NCBI RefSeq assembly: GCF_001613305.1
Contig: NZ_BDCC01000019.1
Coordinates: 363,977-427,976, forward strand
Length of the DNA: 64,000 nucleotides
DNA from: Nocardia vaccinii NBRC 15922
GTDB lineage: Bacteria > Actinomycetota > Actinomycetes > Mycobacteriales > Mycobacteriaceae
Reading direction: 5' to 3'
Made by a program: the position numbers and the translations under genes. The notes below the pieces were generated by a model. The model worked only from the letters and a program-made list of their open reading frames with translations, ran no database searches and was not told the origin of the DNA. Below, in pieces: positions 41,176 through 49,628 of the stretch; position 1 is the stretch's first letter, and every line of letters starts with the position of its first letter.

Positions 41176-41491
41176 TCGGCTGAACTTCGACTTCGGATTC
41201 AGTGCCCGCTACCCCCGGAGCGGACGGGCGATCGCGCGACGCCGTCGGCAGAGGGCGCGTATCGCAGCACTGGTCCATACGTTGTCCTGCCACAGGTTCT
41301 GCGCGCGGGAACTCCAGCGCGCCAGCGGAATTCGCCGGCGGAGGGTGGATGCGATCCTGGACGACTTCGCGGGCCAGCAGTGGATCTTCGCGGAACGGCA
41401 TCGCGAAACGCGATCGTCCGACCGCTGGTACTACGCCAGCCCGGAAGCCCGCCCCCAGCTGACCACACTCACACGAGCGGGGATGTGGTGA
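41162..41491 (+). CDS. Small winged-helix protein (109 aa)
   Basis: After a basic N-terminus (SARYPRSGRAIARRRRQ) there is a helix-turn-helix and wing: ARIAALVHTLSCHRFCARE, LQRASGIRRRRVDAILDDF and AGQQWIFAERHRE. It ends in a short tail. The form resembles ArsR/PadR-like DNA-binding domains. GTG at 41162 follows GGGAGGT and overlaps the nucleoside-hydrolase-like gene, so it may regulate that operon. Exact family not identified. Confidence 0.6.
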   Translation: MSSGDRLNFDFGFSARYPRSGRAIARRRRQRARIAALVHTLSCHRFCARELQRASGIRRRRVDAILDDFAGQQWIFAERHRETRSSDRWYYASPEARPQLTTLTRAGMW

Positions 41492-41517
41492 CAACCCCGA
41501 CACATGACGGATGACCG

Positions 41518-42342
41518 ATGAGTCAGCCACAGGCGGGCGGGGACACGATGAGTATCCCCAGCCGGGCGGCGCCGGAAGGTATCGACCCGACCGCACCGAA
41601 CAGCGCCCGCATCTACGACTACCTCCTGGGCGGCAAAGACCACTTTCGCGCCGACCGCGACGCTGCCGTGCAACTCCTAGAAATCGCGCCGGAAACCAGG
41701 ACACTGGCCTGGTTCAGTCGCCGATTCCTCACCGGCGCAGCCGAACTGGCCGCACACGCGGGCGTGCGGCAGTTCCTCGACATTGGCGCGGGCATCCCCA
41801 CCTCACCGAGCGTCTACGAAACCGTCTCCGCGGTGAACTCGGACATCCGGGTCGCGGCGGTGGATTTCGACCCGGTCGTCCAGCGGCACACCCTCGCGGC
41901 CGGCAGCGCCGCGGTGACCGCGATGGTGGGCGACTTCCGCCACCCCGACGACCTGATCCAACGCCTGCACACCGAGGCAGGGATCGATTTCGGCCAACCG
42001 GTCGCGCTGCTGCCGGTCGGTGTCCTGCATTTCGTGATGGACCACGAACACCCAGCCGAGTCGATCGCGCGGTTCCGCGAGGTCATGGCCCCGGGCAGCT
42101 ATCTGGTATTCACGCACGCCTGCACCGACACTCGTCAGGAATTCATCAGCCGGACCGCGCGGGCCACCGACGGCACGACCGCCCAGTGCGCCTACCGCTC
42201 CCGTTCCGAGGTGGAGAAACTGTTCGACGATTTCGAGATGCTCGCCCCGGGCGTGGCACCGATCCAGGACTGGATCGGCGACGACCTCCCGCCCACGACC
42301 TTGGTCATGCTCGGCGGCGTCTGCCGCATACCGCCACGGTAG
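41518..42342 (+). CDS. S-adenosyl methyltransferase (DUF574/SAV2177 family), copy 2
   Basis: The 274-residue protein is close to the copy at 25438 and has a normal length. It has GIDPTAPNSARIYDYLLGGK, the SAM loop FLDIGAGIPTSPSVYE, VDFDPVV, VALLPVGVLHFVMD, APGSYLVFTHACTD and the final LVMLGGVCRIP. It ends just after this strand, as expected for the family. The weak ribosome site leaves the start uncertain; ATG at 41548 is possible. It follows the winged-helix gene with a 26-base gap. Confidence 0.85.
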   Translation: MSQPQAGGDTMSIPSRAAPEGIDPTAPNSARIYDYLLGGKDHFRADRDAAVQLLEIAPETRTLAWFSRRFLTGAAELAAHAGVRQFLDIGAGIPTSPSVYETVSAVNSDIRVAAVDFDPVVQRHTLAAGSAAVTAMVGDFRHPDDLIQRLHTEAGIDFGQPVALLPVGVLHFVMDHEHPAESIARFREVMAPGSYLVFTHACTDTRQEFISRTARATDGTTAQCAYRSRSEVEKLFDDFEMLAPGVAPIQDWIGDDLPPTTLVMLGGVCRIPPR

Positions 42343-42433
42343 CCCGACCCGACATCGCGAGTCGCCAACGTCGGCGACACCCCACTAGTCCTCGCCGACA
42401 CATGTCGGCGAGATACATTGAAAGGCAACATCA

Positions 42434-43141
42434 TTGGGCTCACAGCGCGTGCACCCGGTTCGGCACGTCGTCTTCGATTGGCGTGGCACGCTCGTTTCCG
42501 AGCTGACCGAGCACGGGTGGGCGAGTGAAGCGCTACGCAAATCCGGGCGAGATCACAGCGACGCCGCCACAACGAATCTGCTGCGAACGATTCGCAAAGC
42601 AGCCGGCGAGCCGAACCGGATGAAAGATCCATTGGGCAACACCAGTTACGAGCGGCATCGCACCACCTACTACACGGTATTCGCCGTCGCCGGATTGACT
42701 GACGAACTCGCGGACGCGCTGTTCGCGGTCGATTCCGATCCGTCGTACAACATTTTCGCTGTCGATGCCGCCGAGACCATCGCTGCGCTGAAAGCGAACG
42801 ACTGCCGGATCGGGGTGCTGAGCAATATCCACTTCGACATCCGCCCCACGTTCGAACAAGCCGGACTGCTCGATTCGATCGATGCCTTCGTACTGTCCAG
42901 TGAACAGGGAGTGCAGAAGCCCGATCCCGCGATCTTCCGGCTGGCGCTGGACCGGCTCGACGCCCGCCCCGAACAAACCCTGATGGTCGGCGACCGCCCA
43001 TCACGCGACGGCGTCGCGGTCGAAGTCGGCATCCCGACCATGCTGGTCCCCCAGCTCACCGACCCCCGGCACCGGCAACTCCATCACGTCACCAACGCGG
43101 TGGCATCCATACCTCGCGACCGGTATTCCGCAGCGAGGTAG
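42434..43141 (+). CDS. HAD-superfamily hydrolase, second copy
   Basis: Motif I is FDWRGTLVSE with nucleophile Asp15, motif II lies in GVLSNIHFD, motif III Lys in QKPDPAIFRLAL, and motif IV is LMVGDRPSRDG. The second acidic residue of motif I is replaced by Arg-Gly, which is unusual but seen in some branches. A helical cap lies between residues 25 and 110. The TTG start has GAAAGG eight bases upstream; GTG at 42449 is the alternative. It is only distantly related to the HAD protein at 22937. Substrate unknown. Confidence 0.78.
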   Translation: MGSQRVHPVRHVVFDWRGTLVSELTEHGWASEALRKSGRDHSDAATTNLLRTIRKAAGEPNRMKDPLGNTSYERHRTTYYTVFAVAGLTDELADALFAVDSDPSYNIFAVDAAETIAALKANDCRIGVLSNIHFDIRPTFEQAGLLDSIDAFVLSSEQGVQKPDPAIFRLALDRLDARPEQTLMVGDRPSRDGVAVEVGIPTMLVPQLTDPRHRQLHHVTNAVASIPRDRYSAAR

Positions 43142-43329
43142 CCGTGGCGGTGGAGGTCAACGCGCTCGTACTCGTCCCCGGCGTGGTTGTCATCGCCGTC
43201 CGCAGCGAACGGATCGTCGTGGAAGTGGAGGCGCGGAGGATCGAGGTTATCCCGGTCTTCCGAGGTCACTCGGTTCCCGGCGTTTGGCTGCTCGACGAAC
43301 GGCTGGCACGGTTGAGCACCGTGGTGTCC

Positions 43330-44469
43330 TCATCCGGCGGCGGGCAGCAGCTCGAACGCGGCCTCGGCGATCCTGCGGCCGTTGATCTGGATGTGCAACC
43401 GGCTTGGCCCAGGCATGAGTTTGCGGCTGGCGGTTGAACGTAGCGGTTGAGTGCGCGACACCGTGCGCGATTCGCCCGCCGCTAGGTCAAGTGTGGTCCC
43501 TTTGAACACCGCTTCCCCCTGGCCGGCGCGGGCGCGGGGGTAGGTCAGGACGTAGTCGATCACGACCCGTTCGGCCTCGGTGCCGATCACCCGCACGGTG
43601 TAATCGACACCGAGGCGCCCACCGATGGCCACCACGGGGGCACCCAAGCGCAGTTCGGTGACCTCCACCGCCGGTGCAGTCGAGAGCCCGAGGAATTCGA
43701 ATACGGCAGGGTGGCCTTTCTTGACGAGAGTGCGCAGCGATTGCCGGATGATGAATTCCATTTCTTTCGGCCGCTGCCGATCAGAATTGCGCCACCGATC
43801 GAGGGTGGACAGCACAAGATCAGGGTCGGTGCTAGTGAGATCGTTGAGGTGATTGGCGACCGACTGCGTGACAAATCGTGAAGTATCGGAGAACAGGTTG
43901 TCCAATACCGGGATCGCCTCATGTACGGGCAGGGTGATGCGGGGCGACCAGGGCAGTTTCGGCCGGGTTCCCTCGCTTGCCAACCTGCGGACGTGATAGT
44001 CGGGATCGGTGCTCCATTCCGTGACAGCTCTCATCGTGTCGTCGGGAAATGTGTTGAGGAAATAGCGCAGAGCGTCTTCGGCGGTGAAATGTTTGGTCAG
44101 CTCTTTCAACGCATTGAGCGAGGAGGTAAGAGTTGCCTGGGTGCAGCCGTAGCGGGCGATGAAATCCGAGTACGGTGCGTACGTATAGATTCCGAAGTCG
44201 CTGCCGGTGAAGGTCGCGTCGTCGTGCGGGGGCAGTGCGGCCAGGATGATCATTGTCGCCGCACCGATATCAGAGGGCAGGTAGACTGCCAAATTGTCTG
44301 CGACACAAGCAATTCTGGCTTTGAGTTCCAGTCCGGGTAGCTGCTCCATGACCGTGGTCACGAACCCGTCGGCGTCGAAGCTCGATGCGACACGCGACAG
44401 ATCCCGCGCCAGCGATCCAACGCGCTCGCGATTCATGGCAGATTCTTTCAAAGGAACCGGCTGACTCAT
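43330..44469 (-). CDS. alkC: AlkC-type DNA alkylation repair glycosylase
   Basis: The 379-residue protein has an alkylated-base glycosylase HEAT-repeat core. Its diagnostic stretch is RRLASEGTRPKLPWSPRI, with repeats around DLTSTDPDLVLSTLDRW and FIIRQSLRTLVKKGHPAVFE. From about residue 280 the C-terminus (LRLGAPVVAIGGRLGVDYTV, ESRTVSRTQPLRST, LHIQINGRRIAEAAFELL) is strand-rich and looks like the immunoglobulin-like domain described for AlkC2-type proteins. The family removes 3-methyl adducts from DNA. ATG at 44469 (SQPVPLKES) is chosen over an upstream start without a ribosome site. It diverges from the TauD-type dioxygenase gene. Confidence 0.8.
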   Translation of the reverse strand: MSQPVPLKESAMNRERVGSLARDLSRVASSFDADGFVTTVMEQLPGLELKARIACVADNLAVYLPSDIGAATMIILAALPPHDDATFTGSDFGIYTYAPYSDFIARYGCTQATLTSSLNALKELTKHFTAEDALRYFLNTFPDDTMRAVTEWSTDPDYHVRRLASEGTRPKLPWSPRITLPVHEAIPVLDNLFSDTSRFVTQSVANHLNDLTSTDPDLVLSTLDRWRNSDRQRPKEMEFIIRQSLRTLVKKGHPAVFEFLGLSTAPAVEVTELRLGAPVVAIGGRLGVDYTVRVIGTEAERVVIDYVLTYPRARAGQGEAVFKGTTLDLAAGESRTVSRTQPLRSTASRKLMPGPSRLHIQINGRRIAEAAFELLPAAG

Positions 44470-44593
44470 GCTGGAATGATATCCCACCGCCTCGTCCAGA
44501 TGCGGCAGAATCCGCACCGGAGCCTGCCTGGGGAGTATCGTCTTCTTTCGCTGATCGGATTCTCGTTCGTGTTGTTCTTGTTAGAATTCCGGG

Positions 44594-45442
44594 GTGAGTC
44601 GCTACCATATCGACCCTTTGTCATTTACTTTCGGCGCCAGCGTTTTCGGGGTTGATCTGTCCCGGCCGCTGAATGAGTGGGATTCAGCTTCCCTGGTTGA
44701 GGATCTGATGAAATACCGGGTGCTGGTCGTGAGGGGGCAATCTCTGTCGCATGAGGATCATATTCGGGTGAGCAGATTGTTCGGTGAGCCGGAAATTCAT
44801 GTGCAGGATCAGTACGCGGTGCCAGGCTTCGCGCAGATCGTCACGATCAGCAACATACATCGCGACGGTGAGCCGATCGGCTTGTACGACGGGGACAACG
44901 AGCAGGAGTGGCATACCGATCTGTCGTGGAAACCGGCGATGAGTTCGGTGTCGCTGCTGTACTCGGTGATCGCGCCCGCGGTCGGCGGCGGGACCCGGTT
45001 CGCCGACACGACCGCAGCCTACGACGATCTTCCCGCAGAGCTGGCCGCCCGGATCGAGGGGCGCGCCGCGGTGCATTCGCTGGTGCATCTGTTCGAGCAG
45101 CAGGCTGCCGACAACCCGGACAAGGTGCCGTTGACCGCCGCGCAGCGGGAGCAGGTTCCCGACGTTGTGCATCCGCTGGTGCGGGTGCATCCGCGGACCG
45201 GGCGGCGATCACTGTTGTTGGGAGACATGATCATTCGCACGATCATTGGTCTCGATCCAGCCGAGTCCGCGAGTCTGCTCGATCAGCTCCATGCCCACGC
45301 CACCGCCGAGCGGTACGTGTATTCGCATCGGTGGGCGGTCGGCGATCTGGTCATCTGGGACAACCGGGCCATGATGCACACCGCTTCGCCGTGTGATCAC
45401 ACCCGCCATCAGCGGTTGCTGTTCCGCACCACGGTCATGTGA
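44594..45442 (+). CDS. TauD/TfdA-family Fe(II)/2-oxoglutarate dioxygenase
   Basis: The 282-residue protein has the iron-binding facial triad His107-Thr-Asp109 in EWHTDLSW and the distal His262 in AMMHTASPCDH. The following RLLFRTTV contains the Arg that holds 2-oxoglutarate. FGASVFGVDLSRPLNEWD and YRVLVVRGQSLSHEDHI are typical of the N-terminus. Members hydroxylate taurine, aryloxyalkanoates and other carboxylates or sulfonates; the substrate is unknown. GTG start. A strong bidirectional terminator lies directly after the stop. Confidence 0.86.
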   Translation: MSRYHIDPLSFTFGASVFGVDLSRPLNEWDSASLVEDLMKYRVLVVRGQSLSHEDHIRVSRLFGEPEIHVQDQYAVPGFAQIVTISNIHRDGEPIGLYDGDNEQEWHTDLSWKPAMSSVSLLYSVIAPAVGGGTRFADTTAAYDDLPAELAARIEGRAAVHSLVHLFEQQAADNPDKVPLTAAQREQVPDVVHPLVRVHPRTGRRSLLLGDMIIRTIIGLDPAESASLLDQLHAHATAERYVYSHRWAVGDLVIWDNRAMMHTASPCDHTRHQRLLFRTTVM

Positions 45443-45444
45443 CA

Positions 45445-45483
45445 CGATCGCCGCGCCGAGCGGTGCGCTCGGCGCGGCGATCG
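45445..45483. terminator. Bidirectional hairpin terminator
   Basis: CGATCGCCGCGCCGAGC and GCTCGGCGCGGCGATCG form a perfect 17-bp stem with a 5-base loop, two bases after the dioxygenase stop and 12 bases before the end of the converging GFA frame. No T-run is needed in high-GC actinobacteria. Confidence 0.8.
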
Positions 45484-45495
45484 GACCGGAGAAGA

Positions 45496-45831
45496 TCAGG
45501 CGCCGGCGTCGGTGGTCTCGATCACCGGCAGCCACGGCACGGCATTGTCCTTGCGGCCCTGGTGGACCGGGACCAGTGCGCTGGGGTCGTCCAGGGCCAT
45601 CATCGTGACCCCCATCGAGTCGCCGCCCTCGTCGAACGCGGAGACAAACGTGCCGCAGGTGGGGCAGAACCCTCGCTTGGTGGTGGGCCAGGTGTGGTAC
45701 CAGGTCGGTTCGCCGCCCTCACCGGTCCATTCGAATGTGGCGAGCGGGAAATCGACCCAGGCCACGACCGGGGCCCCGCCCAGTTTCTGGCAGTGCGGGC
45801 ATGAGCACAGTTCCCTGTCAAGTCTTTCTGT
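45496..45831 (-). pseudogene. GFA-family (CENP-V/GFA) gene truncated at its 5' end
   Basis: The frame contains the GFA core: ELCSCPHCQKLGGAPV, VAWVDFPLATFEWTGEGGE and RGFCPTCGTFVSAFD, with two CxxC-type zinc sites. The N-terminal CxC strand present in the intact copy at 57600 (GGCLCGNIRYQ) is missing. An in-frame TGA lies just upstream at 45832-45834, and the first available start (GTG 45765) is past the CSCPHC motif. It is therefore a broken copy. GFA proteins bind zinc and act on small thiol adducts. Confidence 0.7.
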
Positions 45832-45882
45832 TCAGCGACACCACCACTCGTCACCGTCACCCGCTCGGGTATCGGTGTGAAG

Positions 45883-46728
45883 CTAGATGTCGCCCGTTGC
45901 AAGGGGGTTGATGACACCTTCCAGTACGAACTGCTCACACCGGACCATCCTCTGGCTCAGCTCCATCGATTTCATGGGCTCTGTCGAATTGCGGACCCAT
46001 TCGGTCACGTCGAGGCGGCTGGTGATGGCGTCGGTGACGTCCAGGTGGTCTCGGACCTGCTGTGCGTCCCAGCCGGCAGGGGCCTCAAGGTTCAAGATCG
46101 GTGTCGGCGCCGACTCGTCGATCGGGATCAGCTTGTGTGCCTCGGCGATGATGCCGCCCACGGTCTGTAGCGGCTTCTGGTGTCCGATCTTGATCTTTTC
46201 GATGTGAGGAGCGAGTGCGTGGCCCTGCCGGTGGCGGTCGATGCGGGCGAGTTCTTCGATCCACCACAACGTGTTCGAGCGATGGTCGGGCTGCGCGTTG
46301 AAGGGCTGGACCTGGCGAAGCAGCGCGAATGTCTTGTCGGACAGTGCCTTCATCCGCCCGCGGTGGTTCGAGTCGTCGTACTTCGCCGGATCGGTGAATA
46401 CCGGGAAGAAGATTCCACGCTCGGCCGGCGGCGGATTCTGGCTACTGTCTCGCACTGCGAGGTAGTACACGATTCCATCGAGCGCGGCGCGCAGTTCGTA
46501 CAGCCATTCCCCGAACAGGGCGCTGAGCCGAACCGGCATCGGAGTCAGCGTTTTGACCACGAAGGTCCACGACGTGTCCGTGTCTCCCCGAACGACGTCG
46601 ATCTGGCGCGGGTGGTCGGCCAGGTACGTGTTCCACTCGGACCCGATCTCGGTCCTGATCTCTCCAGCTCGACGCACACGTTCACGACAAACCTCGATAG
46701 GCCACTGCCCCTCATCGATCTCAGACAT
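45883..46728 (-). CDS. Hypothetical protein (281 aa)
   Basis: A soluble protein with features of a conserved actinobacterial family of unknown function. It begins SEIDEGQWPIEVCRERVRRA, then has LSALFGEWLYELRAALDGIV and YYLAVRDSSQNPPPAERG. A central NTLWWIEELARIDRHRQGHA is the best-conserved looking part (the R-x-D-R-H-R-x-x-H spacing is HEPN-like, but this is speculative). A beta-rich C-terminal part follows. ATG at 46728 is preferred over an upstream GTG. No neighbour suggests a role. Confidence 0.6.
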   Translation of the reverse strand: MSEIDEGQWPIEVCRERVRRAGEIRTEIGSEWNTYLADHPRQIDVVRGDTDTSWTFVVKTLTPMPVRLSALFGEWLYELRAALDGIVYYLAVRDSSQNPPPAERGIFFPVFTDPAKYDDSNHRGRMKALSDKTFALLRQVQPFNAQPDHRSNTLWWIEELARIDRHRQGHALAPHIEKIKIGHQKPLQTVGGIIAEAHKLIPIDESAPTPILNLEAPAGWDAQQVRDHLDVTDAITSRLDVTEWVRNSTEPMKSMELSQRMVRCEQFVLEGVINPLATGDI

Positions 46729-47171
46729 GCCCGCAAACGGTACGCGTTGTCTTTGTCCACAGCGGCTGCAGATGCGGATCGTCCATGCACCCAGCGGCAT
46801 TCGGCTTCAAGGTGATCTTGAGTCGCCGGATGTGGAGCATGAGGGGTCGGGGCGCCCGGTGCCGCCGAGTTGTCTTGGGACGGCCCCGGGCTGCTTCTGG
46901 TCCCGCGTGTACCGGCCAGCACGTCGGTCTTCCTAACGATTTCGTGGAAGGACGGCGCGACGCCAGCGGTGCAGGTCTCCTATCGGTACTCGCCGACCAG
47001 ACATCGCAAGCAACTTCGCACGCGCGTGCCTCTGTAGCTCCGCGACCGGATGCGCTGCGGCGCAATGCAACTGGATGTCTTCGAGGATCACCCGGGCGAG
47101 ATCGCACCCAGTTGTTCGAGCTGCGGGAAGTGATGCCCCGGACGAATCGCTCCTCCGGGGCATCGGTGGTG
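46729..47171. other. Spacer without convincing gene
   Basis: Long frames exist on both strands but translate to Arg/Pro/Ala-rich sequence typical of non-coding high-GC DNA. No regulatory element stands out. Confidence 0.3.
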
Positions 47172-47318
47172 TCAGCGTCGAAGGACCTGCCCGAACGCCT
47201 GCACGGCCTGAGCCACATGCACCAGGCCCCCGGTGGTCCCGGTGCGAAGGACCACCACCGCGCACAAGACGAGGTAACAGACGAAACAGGCCGAGCCCAG
47301 CAACGCGATCTGAACCAC
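47172..47318 (-). CDS. Possible 48-residue membrane micropeptide
   Basis: GTG opens VQIALLGSACFVCYLVLCAV, a clear membrane helix with three cysteines, followed by VVLRTGTTGGLVHVAQAVQA and a basic end FGQVLRR. The ribosome site is weak (GGA eight bases upstream). Composition differs sharply from the surrounding Arg/Pro-rich false frames. It is similar in kind to the micropeptides at 25059 and 30733. Confidence 0.4.
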   Translation of the reverse strand: MVQIALLGSACFVCYLVLCAVVVLRTGTTGGLVHVAQAVQAFGQVLRR

Positions 47319-47456
47319 TGCGATTTTCCAATCCGCACCGCGCCCGCCCCTCCGCAGCCGGGCAGGCAGCAGCGCTTATCTGTTGAGTCCCTGGTCGCCG
47401 AGTCTGTAGGCTGGGAACCCCAGCCACAGGGAATCCATGCCCACCTCTCCCGGCGA

Positions 47457-47503
47457 AAATGCCCGGTGAGGTGGGCATTTCTGCGTGCCAACGAGTTTGG
47501 CAC
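47457..47503. terminator. Two adjacent hairpins
   Basis: AAATGCCC/GGGCATTT (47457-47464, 47473-47480) forms a perfect 8-bp stem with an 8-base loop. Five bases later GTGCCAA/TTGGCAC (47485-47503) forms a second stem. Together they could stop transcription in either direction or form a small structured RNA. Confidence 0.45.
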
Positions 47504-47756
47504 AACTTCTCCTCGGGCCGGCATCTTGATGTTCTCCGGCATTGCATGAAGCGAATAACTGGAAAATCGCCGTTTTGGCTGGCCTGGGCCCAGGTAATGG
47601 CAAGTCCTGGTCGGTCTGGTTCTATTCTGTGATGTGACTCGAATCACCGCTATTTAGTGGTCTGGGTTACATTGCGGCGATTGGGGAATTTCCGGTTGAC
47701 GCAGGTGCATCGCATTTATCTGCACTTAGCTGTAGGTCTGCTGATAAGTTGGTGGG

Positions 47757-48251
47757 ATGGCTCAGTATCTTGATCTCGCCGATGCTCTGCGGGCACGGAT
47801 CGTCTCCGGCGAATTCCCGCTCGGCAGCCGGTTGCCCAGCATCAGTGAGATTCAGGATCAGTACGATGTCCGCAGTCTCGGCACGGTCCGCGCCGCCCAG
47901 CAGCTGCTCGTCGACGAAGGGCTGATCGACACGCGCCAAGGTGTGGGCGCCTTCGTCATCGGTACCGAATCGCTGAAGAAGATGGATGTTTACGCCGAAC
48001 TGGTCGCGCTACGCGACCGTCTGACGACGGTGCTCTCCGCGATCGAGAGCCACAATCACCACTCGATCACCATCGACCTGAGCGAGCCGCATGTCAGCTT
48101 TGTGCTGACCGATGCGCTGCGCGAATGGGCGGACCGGCAACGCGAGCGCGCCGAAGACGAACCCGACCTCGATCCCGACGCCCGCCGCGAATGGGCCGCG
48201 GCCGCCGACCGCGTCCGAGCGCGCATCGAAGCCGAACAGTCCAACGGCTGA
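47757..48251 (+). CDS. GntR-family regulator (164 aa)
   Basis: The N-terminal 70 residues are a GntR winged helix: YLDLADALRARIVSGEFPLG, SRLPSISEIQDQYDVRSLGT and VRAAQQLLVDEGLIDTRQGV. The C-terminal part is short (VYAELVALRDRLTTVLSAIE and a charged helix), so there is no full FadR or UTRA ligand domain. Similar short GntR proteins are often carried by actinobacterial mobile elements. ATG at 47757 follows GATAAGT closely, so the transcript may be leaderless. Confidence 0.8.
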   Translation: MAQYLDLADALRARIVSGEFPLGSRLPSISEIQDQYDVRSLGTVRAAQQLLVDEGLIDTRQGVGAFVIGTESLKKMDVYAELVALRDRLTTVLSAIESHNHHSITIDLSEPHVSFVLTDALREWADRQRERAEDEPDLDPDARREWAAAADRVRARIEAEQSNG

Positions 48252-48312
48252 TCCGCCGCTGCCGGACGGTGCCGAAATCGACTGCGGCAGTATTGATTGT
48301 CCGGATTTAACG

Positions 48313-48338
48313 CTGATCGGTTGATCTCAGATTTTTTT
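48313..48338 (+). terminator. Weak intrinsic terminator after the GntR gene
   Basis: CTGATC, a GGTT loop and GATCTCAG form a short bulged stem followed directly by seven T residues (48332-48338), about 60 bases after the GntR stop. Confidence 0.45.
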
Positions 48339-48762
48339 ACGCTGCGATCCGCGTCGCCTGATGCTGCGGCGAGCTGTCCAGCAACAGCGAGTCTGCGCCT
48401 GGATGGCGTGGTTGGTGGCCCCGCCCTCTCCACTGCAGCGCCGACGAATCGGTGCTGATCTCCTCGTGCATCGTCACCTCCAGCGACTCCCACCGGCGCC
48501 AGGGCAGCGGCATCGGCAGCGAAACGACAGGTCGGACTACTGATGAGACTGGTGAGCGCAGGCGCATCGACAGATGAGCGCCAGGGACATACCTTTACGG
48601 GCTGCCGCTCCCGGGTGCTGCGGAATTCCAGCGCGCCACAGAACAGCCCGGATGATGCTCCGAGGTTGTCGATTACATCCAATGTGACGTCAGTCCAATC
48701 AAAGTTGTTGGAGTGCTGAAACTTTCGTCTCAATAAGCTCGGCAAGGGTGCGCCGGACCTGA
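48339..48762. other. Spacer without convincing gene
   Basis: Frames here have no protein-like composition on either strand. No repeats or operators are seen. Confidence 0.3.
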
Positions 48763-49200
48763 TCACCGGTTGGTATTGGCCGGCGCCATGTTCTTGGCCC
48801 TGAGTTCGGCCCGCCTGCGCATCTCGGCACGGGCGCGTGCACCGCGGCGAAGCCCCTGATCGTCGAGGCGAATCCACCCTTCGGTGACCAGCCATCGCTG
48901 TTGAGCTTCTGCGTCGGCGGTGTTGAAGAACAAGGGCACGCCGGTGGGATCGGCGGCTTCAGCGGCGATCTCGGCCCAGTTCGGGCTGTGGTCCTCATGC
49001 AGTCGCCGGTACATGCCGATGAATCGGGCGACACCGAACCCGACGACTGTCGGTGGCATTGCCGAGACATGATCGCCGTGAAAGCGGGTGTAAAAACGTC
49101 GTCCCTGGCACAGCGATTGCATGGTGTGGTTGGAGGCGAGCCACCCTGATCGGTGCAGCATTCCGAATGTGGTCTGACCGATCAGCCAGAAGGGCGGCAC
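48763..49200 (-). CDS. Hypothetical protein (145 aa, possibly 98)
   Basis: The second half looks coding: MYRRLHEDHSPNWAEIAAEA, ADPTGVPLFFNTADAEAQQR, WLVTEGWIRLDDQGLRRGAR and a basic helical end. The first 47 residues are rich in Trp, Phe, His and Gly and may not be translated; an ATG at 49059 (PPTVVGFGVARFIG) would give 98 residues. No domain is recognised. The gene is isolated. Confidence 0.5.
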   Translation of the reverse strand: MPPFWLIGQTTFGMLHRSGWLASNHTMQSLCQGRRFYTRFHGDHVSAMPPTVVGFGVARFIGMYRRLHEDHSPNWAEIAAEAADPTGVPLFFNTADAEAQQRWLVTEGWIRLDDQGLRRGARARAEMRRRAELRAKNMAPANTNR

Positions 49201-49628
49201 GCACCCGAGTCGGCGGGTCCACCAGGAGGTGGTCGTGTCGAACCACGACCAACGCCGGGTACGGCGAGATAGACTGGCGCACCAGAAGGGTGCTCCTCAC
49301 TCGCGATGATTTTCCTCAGCAAGAAGGATTATCGCAGGTCGGGTCGCCCTTCGTCGCCAGCACACACACTGTGACCTGTTTTGGTGAATCGGCGAGGCTA
49401 GCGTTCACCACTGAAATCTACGGGCCGCGAATCCGGCACCGTTCACCCGGAAGTCCCGGTCCGAACCACTCCCGAGTGACATTCACGCACACCAACCGGG
49501 CCACCGATGCCGATAGCAACACGGCCACAGCGGTCAATGGCCAACCACTAAACCCTATCCATAGGGATGCGGCCCGCTGGCCGCCGTGGTTTTCACTGCG
49601 TCCGGCTACGCGTGTCACGATCTGAACC
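49201..49628. other. Spacer upstream of the defence-like island
   Basis: No convincing frame is present. The region is the probable promoter of the 485-residue gene, but no clear -35/-10 pair is identified. Confidence 0.3.

Noticed and set aside
43084..43269. A 61-residue minus-strand frame between the second HAD gene and AlkC
   Set aside because: It overlaps the HAD gene end, has no ribosome site and is dominated by Asp/His. I regard it as chance.
46785..47549. A 254-residue plus-strand frame in the spacer before the GntR gene
   Set aside because: Composition is Arg/Pro/Gly-rich with no hydrophobic core, and the overlapping minus-strand frame is equally unconvincing.
48056..48895. A 279-residue minus-strand frame after the GntR gene
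   Set aside because: It opposes the 3' half of the GntR gene and has a low-complexity Arg/Ser/Ala composition without a domain.
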